A DNA stretch of 64,000 nt from an uncultured Opitutales bacterium (lineage in GTDB: Bacteria; Verrucomicrobiota; Verrucomicrobiia; Opitutales; Seribacteraceae). Positions 21,415 to 31,104 of the stretch are shown piece after piece. How positions within the stretch are numbered: the first letter of the stretch is position 1; each line of letters starts with the position of its first letter. The translations under genes were made by a program, and so were the position numbers. The stretch covers positions 127,001 to 191,000 of the forward strand of contig CALSTX010000004.1 of assembly GCA_943789375.1 (NCBI GenBank), given 5' to 3'. The notes beneath the pieces are model-generated. The model had not been told where the DNA came from, did no database searches, and saw nothing but the letters and a program-made list of their open reading frames with translations.

Positions 21415-22482
21415 ATGTTTAACGATATATTAAATGATGACTTTTCCTCAACCAAAGGGCCAAAGGCAATTCCTGTTACGCTCAGTACCCGTATCAGGCT
21501 AGCCCGAAATCTTCGAGAATTTCCTTTTCCCGGTCGTGCCGAAACGTCTCAACGCCGTGCCGTTTTGACCAAGTGCATGGAAGCTATGCACGACATCAAA
21601 GACTTGGATAGTTCATACGCTGTTGAAGTGGATGATCTGAGTGAACTTGAACGGCAAATTTTAGTTGAGAAGCACTTAATCAGTCGTGAACTCTCGGATG
21701 TGGATGAGGCATCGGGTATTATCCTATCCAAAGATCGTAATTGTTGCATTATGATCAATGAAGAAGACCATTTGCGTATCCAAGTCCTTCAACCTGGATT
21801 AAATTTTAGCAAGGTTTGGAAGAGGGTGGATGCATTGGATTCCAATATTGAGTCTGAAGTTTCCTATGCTTACGACGGGGACCTTGGCTTTCTTACCGCC
21901 TGTCCAACGAATCTTGGCACTGGCATGAGGGCATCAGTTATGATGCACCTTCCGGGTTTGGTGATGTCTAAGAACATGGACAAAGTTGTGAATGCAGTTA
22001 ACCAACTCGGCTTTGCGGTTCGTGGATTGTTTGGGGAGGGATCAGATGCAAGTGGCAGTATTTTTCAAATATCCAACCAACAAACACTGGGAGAGTCAGA
22101 AGGTGCGATTATTGAACGCCTTGACAAAACTTTGCAAAATTTGGTCAGGCAAGAAGAATTTGCTCGAAAAAAGTTGCTACAAGATGATGGCCGTCGTCTT
22201 ATCGATAAAGTCAGCCGAGCGATCGGCTCTTTAAAATCCTGTCATTTAATCCAAAGTGCGGAGGCCATGGATTTACTTTCACTTATTCGCCTTGCTGCAG
22301 ATTTCAAAATGTTACCTGACTCTTATCGCTCAACTGCTGACCGCATGTTTATTGAAATTCAGCCTGGACATGTACAGTTGGCAGCAGGCAAACCTGTGGA
22401 ACCTGATGATCGCGATTATTTGAGGGCCTCACTTTTACGCCAAAAATTTGCAAAAGCTCCCTTTGTTAAAACAGATGGGTAA
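21415..22482 (+). CDS. mcsB: Protein-arginine kinase
   Basis: Phosphorylates arginine residues in proteins, which in Bacillus marks them for ClpC-ClpP degradation. The 355 residues match the family and show the phosphagen-kinase-like blocks: STRIRLARNLREFPFP for nucleotide binding, TACPTNLGTGMRASVMMHL with the conserved Cys, and RGLFGEGSDASGSIFQISN. The 3' end lies 37 bases before clpC, and a promoter-like element fills that gap. No arginine phosphatase (YwlE) or CtsR gene is seen nearby. The start ATG at 21415 is preceded by GAAGGG, an acceptable ribosome-binding site. Confidence 0.93.
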   Translation: MFNDILNDDFSSTKGPKAIPVTLSTRIRLARNLREFPFPGRAETSQRRAVLTKCMEAMHDIKDLDSSYAVEVDDLSELERQILVEKHLISRELSDVDEASGIILSKDRNCCIMINEEDHLRIQVLQPGLNFSKVWKRVDALDSNIESEVSYAYDGDLGFLTACPTNLGTGMRASVMMHLPGLVMSKNMDKVVNAVNQLGFAVRGLFGEGSDASGSIFQISNQQTLGESEGAIIERLDKTLQNLVRQEEFARKKLLQDDGRRLIDKVSRAIGSLKSCHLIQSAEAMDLLSLIRLAADFKMLPDSYRSTADRMFIEIQPGHVQLAAGKPVEPDDRDYLRASLLRQKFAKAPFVKTDG

Positions 22483-22483
22483 G

Positions 22484-22514
22484 TTGACTTTATTTTCTAC
22501 AACTATTATATAAT
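22484..22514 (+). promoter_or_regulatory. Candidate internal promoter for clpC
   Basis: TTGACT at 22484-22489 is followed after 17 bases by TATATA at 22507-22512, overlapping a TATAAT at 22509-22514 (19-base spacing). Transcription would start within a base or two of the clpC ATG at 22520, giving a leaderless message, or an approximately 11-base leader if the ATG at 22532 is used. Confidence 0.5.
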
Positions 22515-22519
22515 TCATT

Positions 22520-25054
22520 ATGTCTGAACCAATGAGTAACTTTACGCCTCGCGCTCAACAGGTTCTTGCCCTGGCGCGAAAAGAAGCAGATCGATTTCAT
22601 CACAATTATGTGGGAACTGAGCATTTATTACTCGGTTTAATTAATCTGGGTCAAGGTGTTGCAGTCAATGTGCTCCAAAAAATGGGTCTTGATCTGGACA
22701 CGGTGAGACAGGCAGTGGATGAGCAAGTCGGATTAGGTCCAGAGGCAAAGCCGTCTGGAAATGTCCCTTACACCCCACGAGTAAAAAAAGTTTTGGCCTT
22801 GGCAGGGAAAGAGGCAAAAAGTCTGAATCATAGCTATGTCGGTACTGAACACATTCTCTTAGGACTGCTACGCGAAGGTGAAGGCGTAGCCGCCCGTGTT
22901 TTAAAATCTTTGGATGTGGATGCAGACCGTTGTCGTAATGAAATTTTGTCCGAGTTGGATCCCAATTTCTCGTCATCCGAAGAAACTGAGTCTTCAGTTG
23001 TGGGTGGTGTGGAAAGCGAAGAAAAGTCCAAAGATTTAAAAACCCCTGCACTTAAAGCCTTTGGCCGTGACCTCACCGAAATTGCCAAGAATGGTGAGAT
23101 GGACCCTGTGGTTGGTCGTGAACAGGAAATCCGCCGAATGACCCAGGTCCTTTGCCGAAGAACTAAAAACAACCCAGTGCTCATCGGAGAGGCAGGCGTT
23201 GGCAAAACCGCCATTGTTGAGGGTTTAGCTCAGCAGATTGCGAGCGGCATGGTCCCTGAGAACTTAGTTGATAAAAGAGTTGTGACCCTCGACCTTGCTT
23301 TGATGGTTGCTGGCACAAAATATCGCGGACAATTCGAAGAGCGGATTAAGGCGGTCATGGACGAACTTAAAAAAGCTAAGAACATTATCATTTTCATTGA
23401 CGAGCTACACACTATTGTGGGTGCTGGGGCCGCCGAAGGTGCCATGGATGCTTCCAATATATTCAAACCAGCTTTGAGCCGTGGAGAATTGCAATGCATT
23501 GGTGCTACCACTCTTGCGGAATATAGAAAATACATTGAGAAAGATTCGGCTTTAGACAGAAGGTTTCAATCTGTTAAGGTGGAGGCTCCCTCTGTGGACG
23601 ATACCATTTTGATTCTCAAAGGTATTCGCCCAAAATATGAAGAGCACCACAATGTTCACTTTACCGACAAATCTTTAGAATCAGCGGCAAAACTTACTGA
23701 TAGGTATGTCACGGGTAAACACCTTCCGGATAAAGCGATTGATGCAATTGATGAGGCCGGAGCTCGCAGCCGCATGGAGTCATTAAAGCGCCCGCCTGAG
23801 ATTGAAGACCTATCGGATGAAATCAAAGAAGTTTGTACTTTAAAAGAAACGGCGATATCAGATCAAAACTTTGAAGAAGCCGCGGAAGCTCGAGATAAAG
23901 AAAAAAAATTGCGTGCCAAACGAGACCGCGTACTTGAAGAGTGGAAAAAATCCCGCGATGAGACCAAAGCTGAGGTCAACGAGGATGACATGTTGCAAGT
24001 TGTTGCGGATTGGACGGGAATTCCCCTCAGTCGTATGGAAGCAAAAGAGTCTAAAAAACTTCTCGCTCTTGAAAAAGAACTAAGAGGACAAGTAATTGGC
24101 CAAGACTTCGCGACTGAAGTAATCGCCAAAGCTCTTCGCCGTTCTCGGGCTGACCTCAAGGACCCAAAGCGTCCAATAGGTTCTTTTATGTTCCTTGGAC
24201 CAACTGGTGTGGGCAAAACGCATCTGGCAAAAGTCTTAGCTGAACGTATCTTTGGAGATCAGGATTCCCTTATCCAGATAGACATGTCTGAATACATGGA
24301 AAAGCATGCAGTTTCCAGGATGATTGGTTCTCCCCCAGGTTATGTCGGTTATGAAGAAGGAGGGCAACTCACCGAAGCAATTCGTCGTAAACCTTATGCG
24401 GTTATCCTTTTTGATGAAATAGAAAAAGCTCATCCTGATGTAGCCCAAATTTTATTACAAATCTTAGAAGATGGTCGTCTTACTGATAGCTTGGGAAGGA
24501 AAGTCGATTTTCGAAACACCATTTTGATTATGACTTCTAATGTCGGAGCTCACATCTTGCAGAAAAACACTTCGATGGGTTTTTCTATGCGTGATGCGGA
24601 TCAAGATTTCGACAACACTAAGGATAAGATAATGGATGAAGCCAAAAAGTCTTTCAAGCCCGAGTTCTTAAATCGTTTAACTGAAATTGTCATATTCAAA
24701 CCACTTGCTAAGCAGAGCATGCATTCAATTGTTGAACTCGAGCTCAAGAAGGTTTCCGATCGCTTAATTGAGAAAAAGCTTAAACTTGATGTCACAGATG
24801 AGGCAAAAGAATTCCTCATTGAAAAAGGCTATGATGAAAAGTTTGGTGCCCGCCCCTTACGAAGAGCTGTCGAAAAATACTTGGAAGATAATTTAGCTGA
24901 GGCTCTTCTTGCTGGAAACCTTCGTAAGAATAAACCCATCAAAGTCCTTGTTGATAAAGATGATGATGTTGGGCTCTGTTTTGAGCAGACAAAAGGAAAA
25001 GAAAAAGTGGCCATACCTTCTTCTCCTGAAGTAGACGAGTCCGACAAAGATTAA
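22520..25054 (+). CDS. clpC: ATP-dependent Clp protease ATP-binding subunit ClpC
   Basis: An AAA+ unfoldase that feeds proteins to ClpP. Its 844 residues comprise two Clp_N repeats (about 1-145, with [11 protein letters not shown] and [11 protein letters not shown]), AAA-1 with Walker [10 protein letters not shown], a UVR-type middle segment [17 protein letters not shown], and AAA-2 with [12 protein letters not shown] and [14 protein letters not shown]. The C-terminal arginine-sensor region [12 protein letters not shown] is present. The ATG at 22532 ([10 protein letters not shown]) is an alternative start. It completes the mcsA-mcsB-clpC cluster; clpP is not in the window. Confidence 0.96.
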   Translation: MSEPMSNFTPRAQQVLALARKEADRFHHNYVGTEHLLLGLINLGQGVAVNVLQKMGLDLDTVRQAVDEQVGLGPEAKPSGNVPYTPRVKKVLALAGKEAKSLNHSYVGTEHILLGLLREGEGVAARVLKSLDVDADRCRNEILSELDPNFSSSEETESSVVGGVESEEKSKDLKTPALKAFGRDLTEIAKNGEMDPVVGREQEIRRMTQVLCRRTKNNPVLIGEAGVGKTAIVEGLAQQIASGMVPENLVDKRVVTLDLALMVAGTKYRGQFEERIKAVMDELKKAKNIIIFIDELHTIVGAGAAEGAMDASNIFKPALSRGELQCIGATTLAEYRKYIEKDSALDRRFQSVKVEAPSVDDTILILKGIRPKYEEHHNVHFTDKSLESAAKLTDRYVTGKHLPDKAIDAIDEAGARSRMESLKRPPEIEDLSDEIKEVCTLKETAISDQNFEEAAEARDKEKKLRAKRDRVLEEWKKSRDETKAEVNEDDMLQVVADWTGIPLSRMEAKESKKLLALEKELRGQVIGQDFATEVIAKALRRSRADLKDPKRPIGSFMFLGPTGVGKTHLAKVLAERIFGDQDSLIQIDMSEYMEKHAVSRMIGSPPGYVGYEEGGQLTEAIRRKPYAVILFDEIEKAHPDVAQILLQILEDGRLTDSLGRKVDFRNTILIMTSNVGAHILQKNTSMGFSMRDADQDFDNTKDKIMDEAKKSFKPEFLNRLTEIVIFKPLAKQSMHSIVELELKKVSDRLIEKKLKLDVTDEAKEFLIEKGYDEKFGARPLRRAVEKYLEDNLAEALLAGNLRKNKPIKVLVDKDDDVGLCFEQTKGKEKVAIPSSPEVDESDKD

Positions 25055-25107
25055 TCTATTTGTATTCTTTGATCGCCATGTAAGCGTGGTATTGTATGGT
25101 GTCTTCC

Positions 25108-25512
25108 ATGCAAAAATCCTTGATTCTACTCAAACCTGACTGTTTGGATAACAAAATTGCCGGTAAGGTAATTACTCGCTTTGAAAATAACGGATATTCA
25201 CTTGCTGCAAGCAAGATGATTCAACTAGATGATGCTTTATTAAAAGAGCATTACTCTCATGTGGCTCACCTTCCTTTTTTTCCAGAAATTGCCGCATTTA
25301 TGAGTTCAAGACCAGTACTTGCCCTTATTCTTGAAGGGGAAGATGTCATTCAAGGAGTTCGGGATTTACTAGGACCAACCGATTCAACGATTGCTCCTGC
25401 AGGTACAATTCGTGGCGACTTAGGTACAGATCGCATGCGGAATGTAGTTCATGCATCTGATAGCATTGAGTCTGCAACAGCTGAAATAGAGCGCTTTTTT
25501 GGCGCAGAATAA
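25108..25512 (+). CDS. ndk: Nucleoside diphosphate kinase
   Basis: Transfers the gamma-phosphate between nucleoside triphosphates and diphosphates. From the ATG at 25108 the protein has 134 residues and begins MQKSLILLKPD, the normal family start, placing the phosphorylated histidine at residue 115 in RNVVHASDS. An in-frame ATG at 25096 would add four residues. Other blocks are ALILEGEDVIQGVRDLLGPT and APAGTIRGDLG. It is convergent with ispF after 19 bases, with no clear terminator hairpin between them. Confidence 0.93.
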   Translation: MQKSLILLKPDCLDNKIAGKVITRFENNGYSLAASKMIQLDDALLKEHYSHVAHLPFFPEIAAFMSSRPVLALILEGEDVIQGVRDLLGPTDSTIAPAGTIRGDLGTDRMRNVVHASDSIESATAEIERFFGAE

Positions 25513-25531
25513 AGATTTTCTTTATTTCTTC

Positions 25532-26020
25532 CTAATTTCTCTCCAGTAAAATTACAGCGAAGCAGGCAATTGCTTCTTCTCTTCCAACTGGGCCAAGTGT
25601 CTCATTTGTTGTCGCCTTTATACCGATACAATTTTCGGAGGTTGAAAGGGTTACGGACAGTTTTTCTCTGATTGAATTGATATAGGGTCCAATCTTTGGC
25701 TTTTGTGCCACAATAGTTAAGTCGAGATTGGCTATACGGTATCCTGCCCGTGTATATTCCTGTATTGCTTTGACCAAGATAATATTGGAATCTAAGTCTT
25801 TATTTGCTGGGTCAGTGTCAGGGAAATAGTGACCTATGTCAGGAAGTGCCAGAGCACCAAAAATTGAATCAGCTAAGGCATGGATTACACAATCAGCATC
25901 TGAATGCCCTAGTAATCCTTTGGTGTGAGGAATATTGATACCTCCCAAAATTAATTTTCGACCCTCGATTAAACGATGCAGGTCATACCCATGCCCAATT
26001 CTCATTTGTGGATTATTCAT
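25532..26020 (-). CDS. ispF: 2-C-methyl-D-erythritol 2,4-cyclodiphosphate synthase
   Basis: Fifth step of the MEP isoprenoid pathway, cyclising the CDP-ME 2-phosphate. The 162 residues are the usual size. The metal-binding GHGYDLHRL and the block LLGHSDADCVIHALADS are intact, as are DIGHYFPDTDP and the C-terminal KATTNETLGPVGREEAIACFA. The ATG at 26020 overlaps the ispD stop (ATGA); an ATG five codons later would also give a normal protein. It is the last gene of pyrF-ispD-ispF. Confidence 0.95.
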   Translation of the reverse strand: MNNPQMRIGHGYDLHRLIEGRKLILGGINIPHTKGLLGHSDADCVIHALADSIFGALALPDIGHYFPDTDPANKDLDSNIILVKAIQEYTRAGYRIANLDLTIVAQKPKIGPYINSIREKLSVTLSTSENCIGIKATTNETLGPVGREEAIACFAVILLERN

Positions 26021-26730
26021 TTTTGAAGAAGGTATTCGACCAGATTGAGGTCGTCCACCTTTGTGATTTTAGGATTTGGATAATCAAGCTGTAAAAAAGT
26101 AGTCCTTTTATTTATTAGTTCCAAGGCAGCTATTTCGTCAGTGATGAAGATGCCTTTTTGATTTGCCTCCTGGAAGCCCTGAATAAGCCAGTCTTTTCTG
26201 GCTGCTTGTGGGGTCTCCATAAGCCATAGACGTGTTCGGTCTAAGGTCTTTGTACTTTGGGGTTCCTTCGAGGCTGCATGGTGAGACTCACATTCCCTGA
26301 CCGTATCCTGGACGGGGCGACAAGCAACAACAGCACCGTTCTTTTCTACTGCTTCTGTGATCATGGATATGCTTGCAGAGCGGATCATAGGTCTCGCACA
26401 ATCATGAACCTGGACAAATTTACACTCATCCGGTAAGGCCCGTAAACTATTAAGAACGGAGTCTTTTCTTTCTTCACCCCCCCGAATCATAATGGGAGAT
26501 ACCGAAGACTTTACTCCTTGTTGAACAATTTCCAACTCGGCTAGTAAAGCTTGTTTTTGTTCCTCGTCCCGGTATGCAACGACTAGCGAAGTAATTTCTT
26601 TGCTTATTAAAAATGCCTCACAACATAATCGAAATGCATTGGTATCTAGAATCGGGTGGAGTAATTTATCCTCCACCTTGTTTTTCATTCTTCGGCCTTT
26701 GCCGCCCGCTACTAAAATTGCACCATGCAT
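26017..26730 (-). CDS. ispD: 2-C-methyl-D-erythritol 4-phosphate cytidylyltransferase
   Basis: Third step of the MEP pathway, making CDP-methylerythritol. The 237-residue protein has the nucleotidyltransferase start AILVAGGKGRRMKNKVEDK, VQVHDCARPMI for CTP and metal binding, RPVQDTVRE and the C-terminal DEIAALEL motif followed by a short helical arm. The usual PKQ after the glycine loop is replaced by a KLL sequence, a mild deviation. It overlaps ispF by four bases and starts 20 bases after pyrF, so the three are very probably co-transcribed. Confidence 0.9.
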   Translation of the reverse strand: MHGAILVAGGKGRRMKNKVEDKLLHPILDTNAFRLCCEAFLISKEITSLVVAYRDEEQKQALLAELEIVQQGVKSSVSPIMIRGGEERKDSVLNSLRALPDECKFVQVHDCARPMIRSASISMITEAVEKNGAVVACRPVQDTVRECESHHAASKEPQSTKTLDRTRLWLMETPQAARKDWLIQGFQEANQKGIFITDEIAALELINKRTTFLQLDYPNPKITKVDDLNLVEYLLQK

Positions 26731-26750
26731 GGAATCAAGCTGGTAGGGAG

Positions 26751-27458
26751 CTACCTCAGCTCTAATTGGATTGCCTCAAGGGCTTGTGATGGATCAGGTG
26801 CAGAAAGAATGGGTCTTCCAATGACTAAATAATTAGCTCCTGCATTTTGGGCATCTTTGGGAGTCATAATCCTTTTCTGGTCACCTCTTGCAGAGCCGGT
26901 GGGGCGAATCCCTGGAGTAACCAATTGGATGTCGGTTGCAAGGTTTTCTCTTAACATTGGAAGTTCGAGTGGAGAGCATACAATACCACCAATGCCAGAA
27001 CTTTCTGCCAAGCATGCTAGTCGGATAACTTGTTCTTCAACCTTGGATGAAACACCAACGGAATGTAAATTTTCTTGGTTCATCGAAGTTAAAACAGTAA
27101 CTCCAAGAAGTGTAGTTTCCGGCATCTTTTCCCGGGCGGTTGCTGCACACAATGTAAGTGCCTCTGGTCCTGCACAAGTATGAAGAGTGAGCATCTTAAT
27201 GGGAAGTACGGAAAGGCTATCAATTGCTTTAGACATGGTATTGGGAATGTCATGTAATTTCAGATCTAGAAATACATGCATCCCTTTTTGGACACATCGA
27301 TCAATAATTCCAGGTCCGTCTCGCAGGTAGCTTTGTAAGCCAATTTTTACCCACTTTAATTGGCTTCCGACCTGATCCAAAATGGAGTCGGCTTCGGCAC
27401 GGTTTTCTACATCTAAGGCTAGTATTACTTCGGTTTTTGAATTACTCACAATTTCCAA
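26751..27458 (-). CDS. pyrF: Orotidine 5'-phosphate decarboxylase
   Basis: Final step of de novo UMP synthesis. The 235 residues fold as a TIM barrel with the catalytic Asp-Lys-Asp set in VFLDLKLHDIPNTM, the N-terminal ILALDVENRAEADSIL, and the phosphate-binding QLVTPGIRPTG plus NYLVIGRPI near the C-terminus. It is the first gene of pyrF-ispD-ispF and diverges from ispE, with about 75 bases between the two probable starts. Confidence 0.95.
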   Translation of the reverse strand: MEIVSNSKTEVILALDVENRAEADSILDQVGSQLKWVKIGLQSYLRDGPGIIDRCVQKGMHVFLDLKLHDIPNTMSKAIDSLSVLPIKMLTLHTCAGPEALTLCAATAREKMPETTLLGVTVLTSMNQENLHSVGVSSKVEEQVIRLACLAESSGIGGIVCSPLELPMLRENLATDIQLVTPGIRPTGSARGDQKRIMTPKDAQNAGANYLVIGRPILSAPDPSQALEAIQLELR

Positions 27459-27533
27459 TCATGTAGGATCAGGAGAGCGAGCCAAATCTATTCTTTCTCG
27501 TCCTTGTCCGATTTATCTTATTTACTTTCATTC

Positions 27534-28433
27534 ATGGGTTTAAAAGATGCGATTCAACGAGTAAGTTTGCCGGCACCTGCAAAGATTAATTTGTTTTTGG
27601 CTGTTACGGGAAAGCGAGCGGATGGATTTCATGACCTTGTCTCGGTGATGGCTAAACTCGGCCTGGCTGATCTGGTTACCATTGATAGAGTTGAGCAAGA
27701 GAACCACCTGTCCTGTGTATGTAACGGAACAGACAGGTTAAATGGTGTCAATAACCTCGCTGAAGATGCAGTGCAGGCTTGGCGGACATTCACCGGAATC
27801 AAGGATGGCCTTCAACTTACTATTCATAAAGAAATTCCTATTGAGGCTGGACTGGGCGGAGGAAGTTCAGACGCAGTGGCCACTCTTTTGGGGTTAAATG
27901 CAATGATGGATAATCCTTTAAGCCACCAGGATTTAATTAAGCTGTCTGCAGAAGTAGGATCAGATTGCCCGAGTTTTTTGATACCGGGGCTATGCGTGGC
28001 TCAAGGAAGAGGAGAGAGAGTTCGAGCTACTTCTCCTTCCTTACACCAAGAAATGCAGGGTAAACCTGTGCTTCTTTTTAAACCGCCCTTGGGTTTTTCA
28101 ACTGCTGACATATTTGAGGCTTTCAGCGGAAGCAAAAGGTTTTCGGCAACCGAAGAAGTACGGCAAAAGTTAATTGATTGGGAGTCATGTAAGCTTCCAA
28201 CAGCTGAATTTTTATCCAATGATTTAGAATTTCCTATCTGGGAAAAGCACCTGTATATTCCTGCACTCTTTCGGGTTCTCCAAGAAGAATTTGGCTTGTT
28301 CCCAAGATTGTCGGGCAGTGGCTCTTGCTGTTTTTGTATTGGGACTGAAAATGTGCCTTGGTTGGCAGTGGAAAAAGTAATCCGTCTTGCATGGGGAGAT
28401 GATGCTTTCGTTCAACAAGTTCAGATCATCTAA
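27534..28433 (+). CDS. ispE: 4-diphosphocytidyl-2-C-methyl-D-erythritol kinase
   Basis: Fourth step of the MEP pathway, an ATP-dependent GHMP kinase. I chose the ATG at 27534 (299 residues); a TTG at 27504 would add ten residues. Motif 1 LPAPAKINLFLAVTGKRADG, the ATP loop EAGLGGGSSDAVATLLGLN and the C-terminal LSGSGSCCF are all present. It diverges from pyrF-ispD-ispF, so three consecutive MEP enzymes sit within 3 kb. The intergenic region shows no strong promoter consensus. Confidence 0.93.
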   Translation: MGLKDAIQRVSLPAPAKINLFLAVTGKRADGFHDLVSVMAKLGLADLVTIDRVEQENHLSCVCNGTDRLNGVNNLAEDAVQAWRTFTGIKDGLQLTIHKEIPIEAGLGGGSSDAVATLLGLNAMMDNPLSHQDLIKLSAEVGSDCPSFLIPGLCVAQGRGERVRATSPSLHQEMQGKPVLLFKPPLGFSTADIFEAFSGSKRFSATEEVRQKLIDWESCKLPTAEFLSNDLEFPIWEKHLYIPALFRVLQEEFGLFPRLSGSGSCCFCIGTENVPWLAVEKVIRLAWGDDAFVQQVQII

Positions 28434-28501
28434 TTTTTAAAAGAAAGATTTTGTTTCCCCAACCAGCAAGATTCATACATAGTGAGAGGTTATCATTTTA
28501 A

Positions 28502-30277
28502 ATGAAATCACATAACACCAATGACCAAAAAGAAGAAATTATCTTCTACGGCCTACCAGCTTCGCCCGGTGTGTCTCATGGTCCTGCCTTTAGGTTCCTC
28601 CATAGCAATGTCGAGGTTTTACAATATCAGGTTGAAGAAAGTGATCATGAATCAGAAATAGAACGGTTCAAGGAAGCTCTCAAGCTTACCCAATCTCAAA
28701 TTCGTCAAATTCGTGAGGATGTGGCCAAAAACTTAAGTGAGAAAGAAGCCTCAATCTTCGATGCCCATCTTTTAGTTCTCGAGGACAAAGCACTGATTGA
28801 TGATGTGGTAAACGAAATTCAAAACAGTGGAGATAATGTAGAGCAGTGTGTTGACCGAGTCACCCGCAAGTACATGGATTTTTTTAATAAGTTAGAAGAC
28901 GAGTACCTACGAGAGCGATCTTCTGATTTAAAAGATATTTCAAAACGGCTCCTCCGTAATTTGGTTGGGGCAACGGCAGCAGGGACTGCTTTTCTCGATG
29001 AGCCTAAAGTCTTAGTTTCTGAAGACTTAAGCCCTTCTGATACAGCCTCTTTGGATAGGTCCAAAATTCTTGGTATTGCGACTGACACTGGAGGGATGAC
29101 CAGTCACGCAGTAATTATGGCCCGTGCCAGTAGTGTTCCGGCAGTTGTCGGGCTACGCGGGCTTACAGAACGGATTAAAGAGGGGGATAGTTTACTCATC
29201 GACGGTTTTGATGGGGTCGCTATTATAAACCCCAAAGAGACGACCTTATTCCGATACGGAAAAGTAAATGTTAGGCGCAAAAAAATAGAGAACCTCCTGG
29301 TCGAAGAATCAAAGCTACCAGCACAAACCAAAGATTTACAGGCTATCAATCTTTTAGCCAATGCTGATTCACAAGAGGAAGTTGAGCTTGGTATTCAGAA
29401 TGATTGTCAAGGAATTGGGCTATTCCGAACAGAATCTATTTTTCTTCGTAAAAATCAAATTCCTAGCGAAGATGAACAATACATAGAGTATGCAAAGATT
29501 GTTGATGCAGCCCAAGGTCGGTTTGTGACAATACGTACGCTCGATATTGGAGGAGACAAGGTACTGAGCGGTGTATCCAATGCAGATGAACAAAATCCAT
29601 TCATGGGTTTTCGAGCTATCAGGTATTGCCTTCGTAATCCAGATGTTTTCCTCGATCAACTTCGAGCTATTCTTCGAGCAAGTGCCCATGGCCCAATTCG
29701 GTTAATGTTTCCCATGATTAGTGGAATTGGAGAAGTTATTCGGGCCAAGGAATTTTTAAATACGGCGAAAAAACAGCTTACAGAAAATGGCGTGATATTT
29801 GATCAAGATATCAAGGTTGGCTGTATGATTGAGACTCCCTCTGCCGTTATGATTGCGGATATGCTTGCCGATGAAGTTGACTTTTTTAGTGTTGGTACCA
29901 ATGACCTCGTCCAGTACCTGCTTGCGGTTGATCGGGTAAATAATCAGATAGCTTACTTGTATGAGCCGCATCACCCCGCAGTTATTCGCTCCCTGAAAGC
30001 AATATTTGATGCAGGAAAGAAGAAAAATATTCCGGTCTCAGTTTGTGGGGAAATTGCAGGGGACCCTCATTTTCTTCCTCTATTGCTTGGGTTAGGAGTG
30101 GGTTCCATTAGTGCCAGTTCGCCACTTTTACCCGAGCTAAAGTTTTTTGCTCGTAGGTTTTCCATGGAAGAGGCGATCAAGTTTTCAAAAAAGTTATCTT
30201 TAATGAGAAGGCCGTATGAGATTAAAGAGGCCATGAATATCTTTCACGAAGAACGGGTCTCCAAAATTATTGCCTAG
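28502..30277 (+). CDS. ptsI: Phosphoenolpyruvate--protein phosphotransferase (enzyme I)
   Basis: Autophosphorylates from PEP and passes the phosphate to HPr. The 591 residues comprise the N-terminal HPr-binding helical region, the swivelling domain with active-site H202 in GGMTSHAVIMARAS, and the C-terminal PEP-binding barrel with GIGLFRTESIFL, TLDIGGDK, FSVGTNDLVQYLLAVDR and VCGEIAGDP. No GAF domain precedes it, so it is an ordinary EI rather than PtsP. Its stop lies two bases from that of the convergent ptsH. No sugar-specific EII gene is seen, so a regulatory role is possible. Confidence 0.94.
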   Translation: MKSHNTNDQKEEIIFYGLPASPGVSHGPAFRFLHSNVEVLQYQVEESDHESEIERFKEALKLTQSQIRQIREDVAKNLSEKEASIFDAHLLVLEDKALIDDVVNEIQNSGDNVEQCVDRVTRKYMDFFNKLEDEYLRERSSDLKDISKRLLRNLVGATAAGTAFLDEPKVLVSEDLSPSDTASLDRSKILGIATDTGGMTSHAVIMARASSVPAVVGLRGLTERIKEGDSLLIDGFDGVAIINPKETTLFRYGKVNVRRKKIENLLVEESKLPAQTKDLQAINLLANADSQEEVELGIQNDCQGIGLFRTESIFLRKNQIPSEDEQYIEYAKIVDAAQGRFVTIRTLDIGGDKVLSGVSNADEQNPFMGFRAIRYCLRNPDVFLDQLRAILRASAHGPIRLMFPMISGIGEVIRAKEFLNTAKKQLTENGVIFDQDIKVGCMIETPSAVMIADMLADEVDFFSVGTNDLVQYLLAVDRVNNQIAYLYEPHHPAVIRSLKAIFDAGKKKNIPVSVCGEIAGDPHFLPLLLGLGVGSISASSPLLPELKFFARRFSMEEAIKFSKKLSLMRRPYEIKEAMNIFHEERVSKIIA

Positions 30278-30279
30278 CT

Positions 30280-30579
30280 TTATTCGTCTTGAAATTTGGA
30301 AGCGAAAAGTTCACTCATTTCGCTCTCAAAATTAGTCGCAATTTCCTGTTCACATTCAAATTTTAGATCGGTTCCTCTTGCTGCCGCCAGCATCATGAGT
30401 CCCATTATACTTTTGGCGTTCACCCTTTCATCTTCTTTGGTTACCCAAATCTCTCCTGTAAAACGAGAAGCAATACGGACAATCATTGCGGCAGGGCGAG
30501 CATGTACCCCCATCTTATTAGAAACTTGAAGCACGAATTCGTGCAGTTTTCCACCTTCGTTGTCTATTGAATCGCTCAT
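30280..30579 (-). CDS. ptsH: HPr-family phosphocarrier protein
   Basis: The 99-residue protein contains the phosphorylated histidine H26 in GVHARPAAMIV and the regulatory serine S57 in AKSIMGLMML, spaced exactly as His15 and Ser46 of classical HPr. The N-terminus is about ten residues longer than usual, and the C-terminus has an acidic tail. It follows pgpA by 24 bases on the minus strand and converges with ptsI. Retention of the serine suggests control by an HPr kinase, which is not in the window. Confidence 0.9.
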   Translation of the reverse strand: MSDSIDNEGGKLHEFVLQVSNKMGVHARPAAMIVRIASRFTGEIWVTKEDERVNAKSIMGLMMLAAARGTDLKFECEQEIATNFESEMSELFASKFQDE

Positions 30580-30603
30580 CTGATATTTGATAACAGAGAG
30601 TTT

Positions 30604-31104
30604 TTAAAAAAAAGACAAAGGAAAAGTTTGTAAAATACCGAGTATCAAAGCACTTATCAAAGCAGCGGCAAAATCGTCGGTCATTACCCCCCAGCCTTTT
30701 GGCAAGTTTTGTAATTTATTAATACCTAATGGTTTAAGAATATCAAAAAAACGAAAAAGAATGAATCCGGTGGTAAGCCAGAAATAAAACTGGCTATGGC
30801 TGGGATCTAGGGATGTTTCATCCAAAAATAGAAAAATAAAGGGTATTACACAAAATTCATCCCAGATTACTTCACTTGGGTCTGATTGGTTCATGATCTT
30901 TTCGGCATTTGAGCATAGCGGTACACCAATCAACAGAAGGGGGGTAAATCCTAAAATAACGGAGAAGACAGAAAATTGAAAATAGCCTGTGAGTATTCCA
31001 AATACAAGGAGCCCTGCAATTGAACCCATGGTGCCAGGCGCAGGAAGTTTTTTTCCAATCGGCCCGAGAGTGGCTAAGTTTAAGATAAAAAAATCTCGCA
31101 TCAA
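30604..31104 (-). CDS. pgpA: Phosphatidylglycerophosphatase A
   Basis: An inner-membrane enzyme that dephosphorylates phosphatidylglycerol phosphate. The 166-residue protein has three to four hydrophobic segments and the family signatures LPAPGTMGSIAG near residue 20, DEFCVIPFI, and the C-terminal GWGVMTDDFAAALISALIL with the conserved Asp pair. Its start overlaps the pgsA stop by four bases, so synthesis and dephosphorylation of the same lipid intermediate are translationally linked. Confidence 0.9.
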   Translation of the reverse strand: MMRDFFILNLATLGPIGKKLPAPGTMGSIAGLLVFGILTGYFQFSVFSVILGFTPLLLIGVPLCSNAEKIMNQSDPSEVIWDEFCVIPFIFLFLDETSLDPSHSQFYFWLTTGFILFRFFDILKPLGINKLQNLPKGWGVMTDDFAAALISALILGILQTFPLSFF

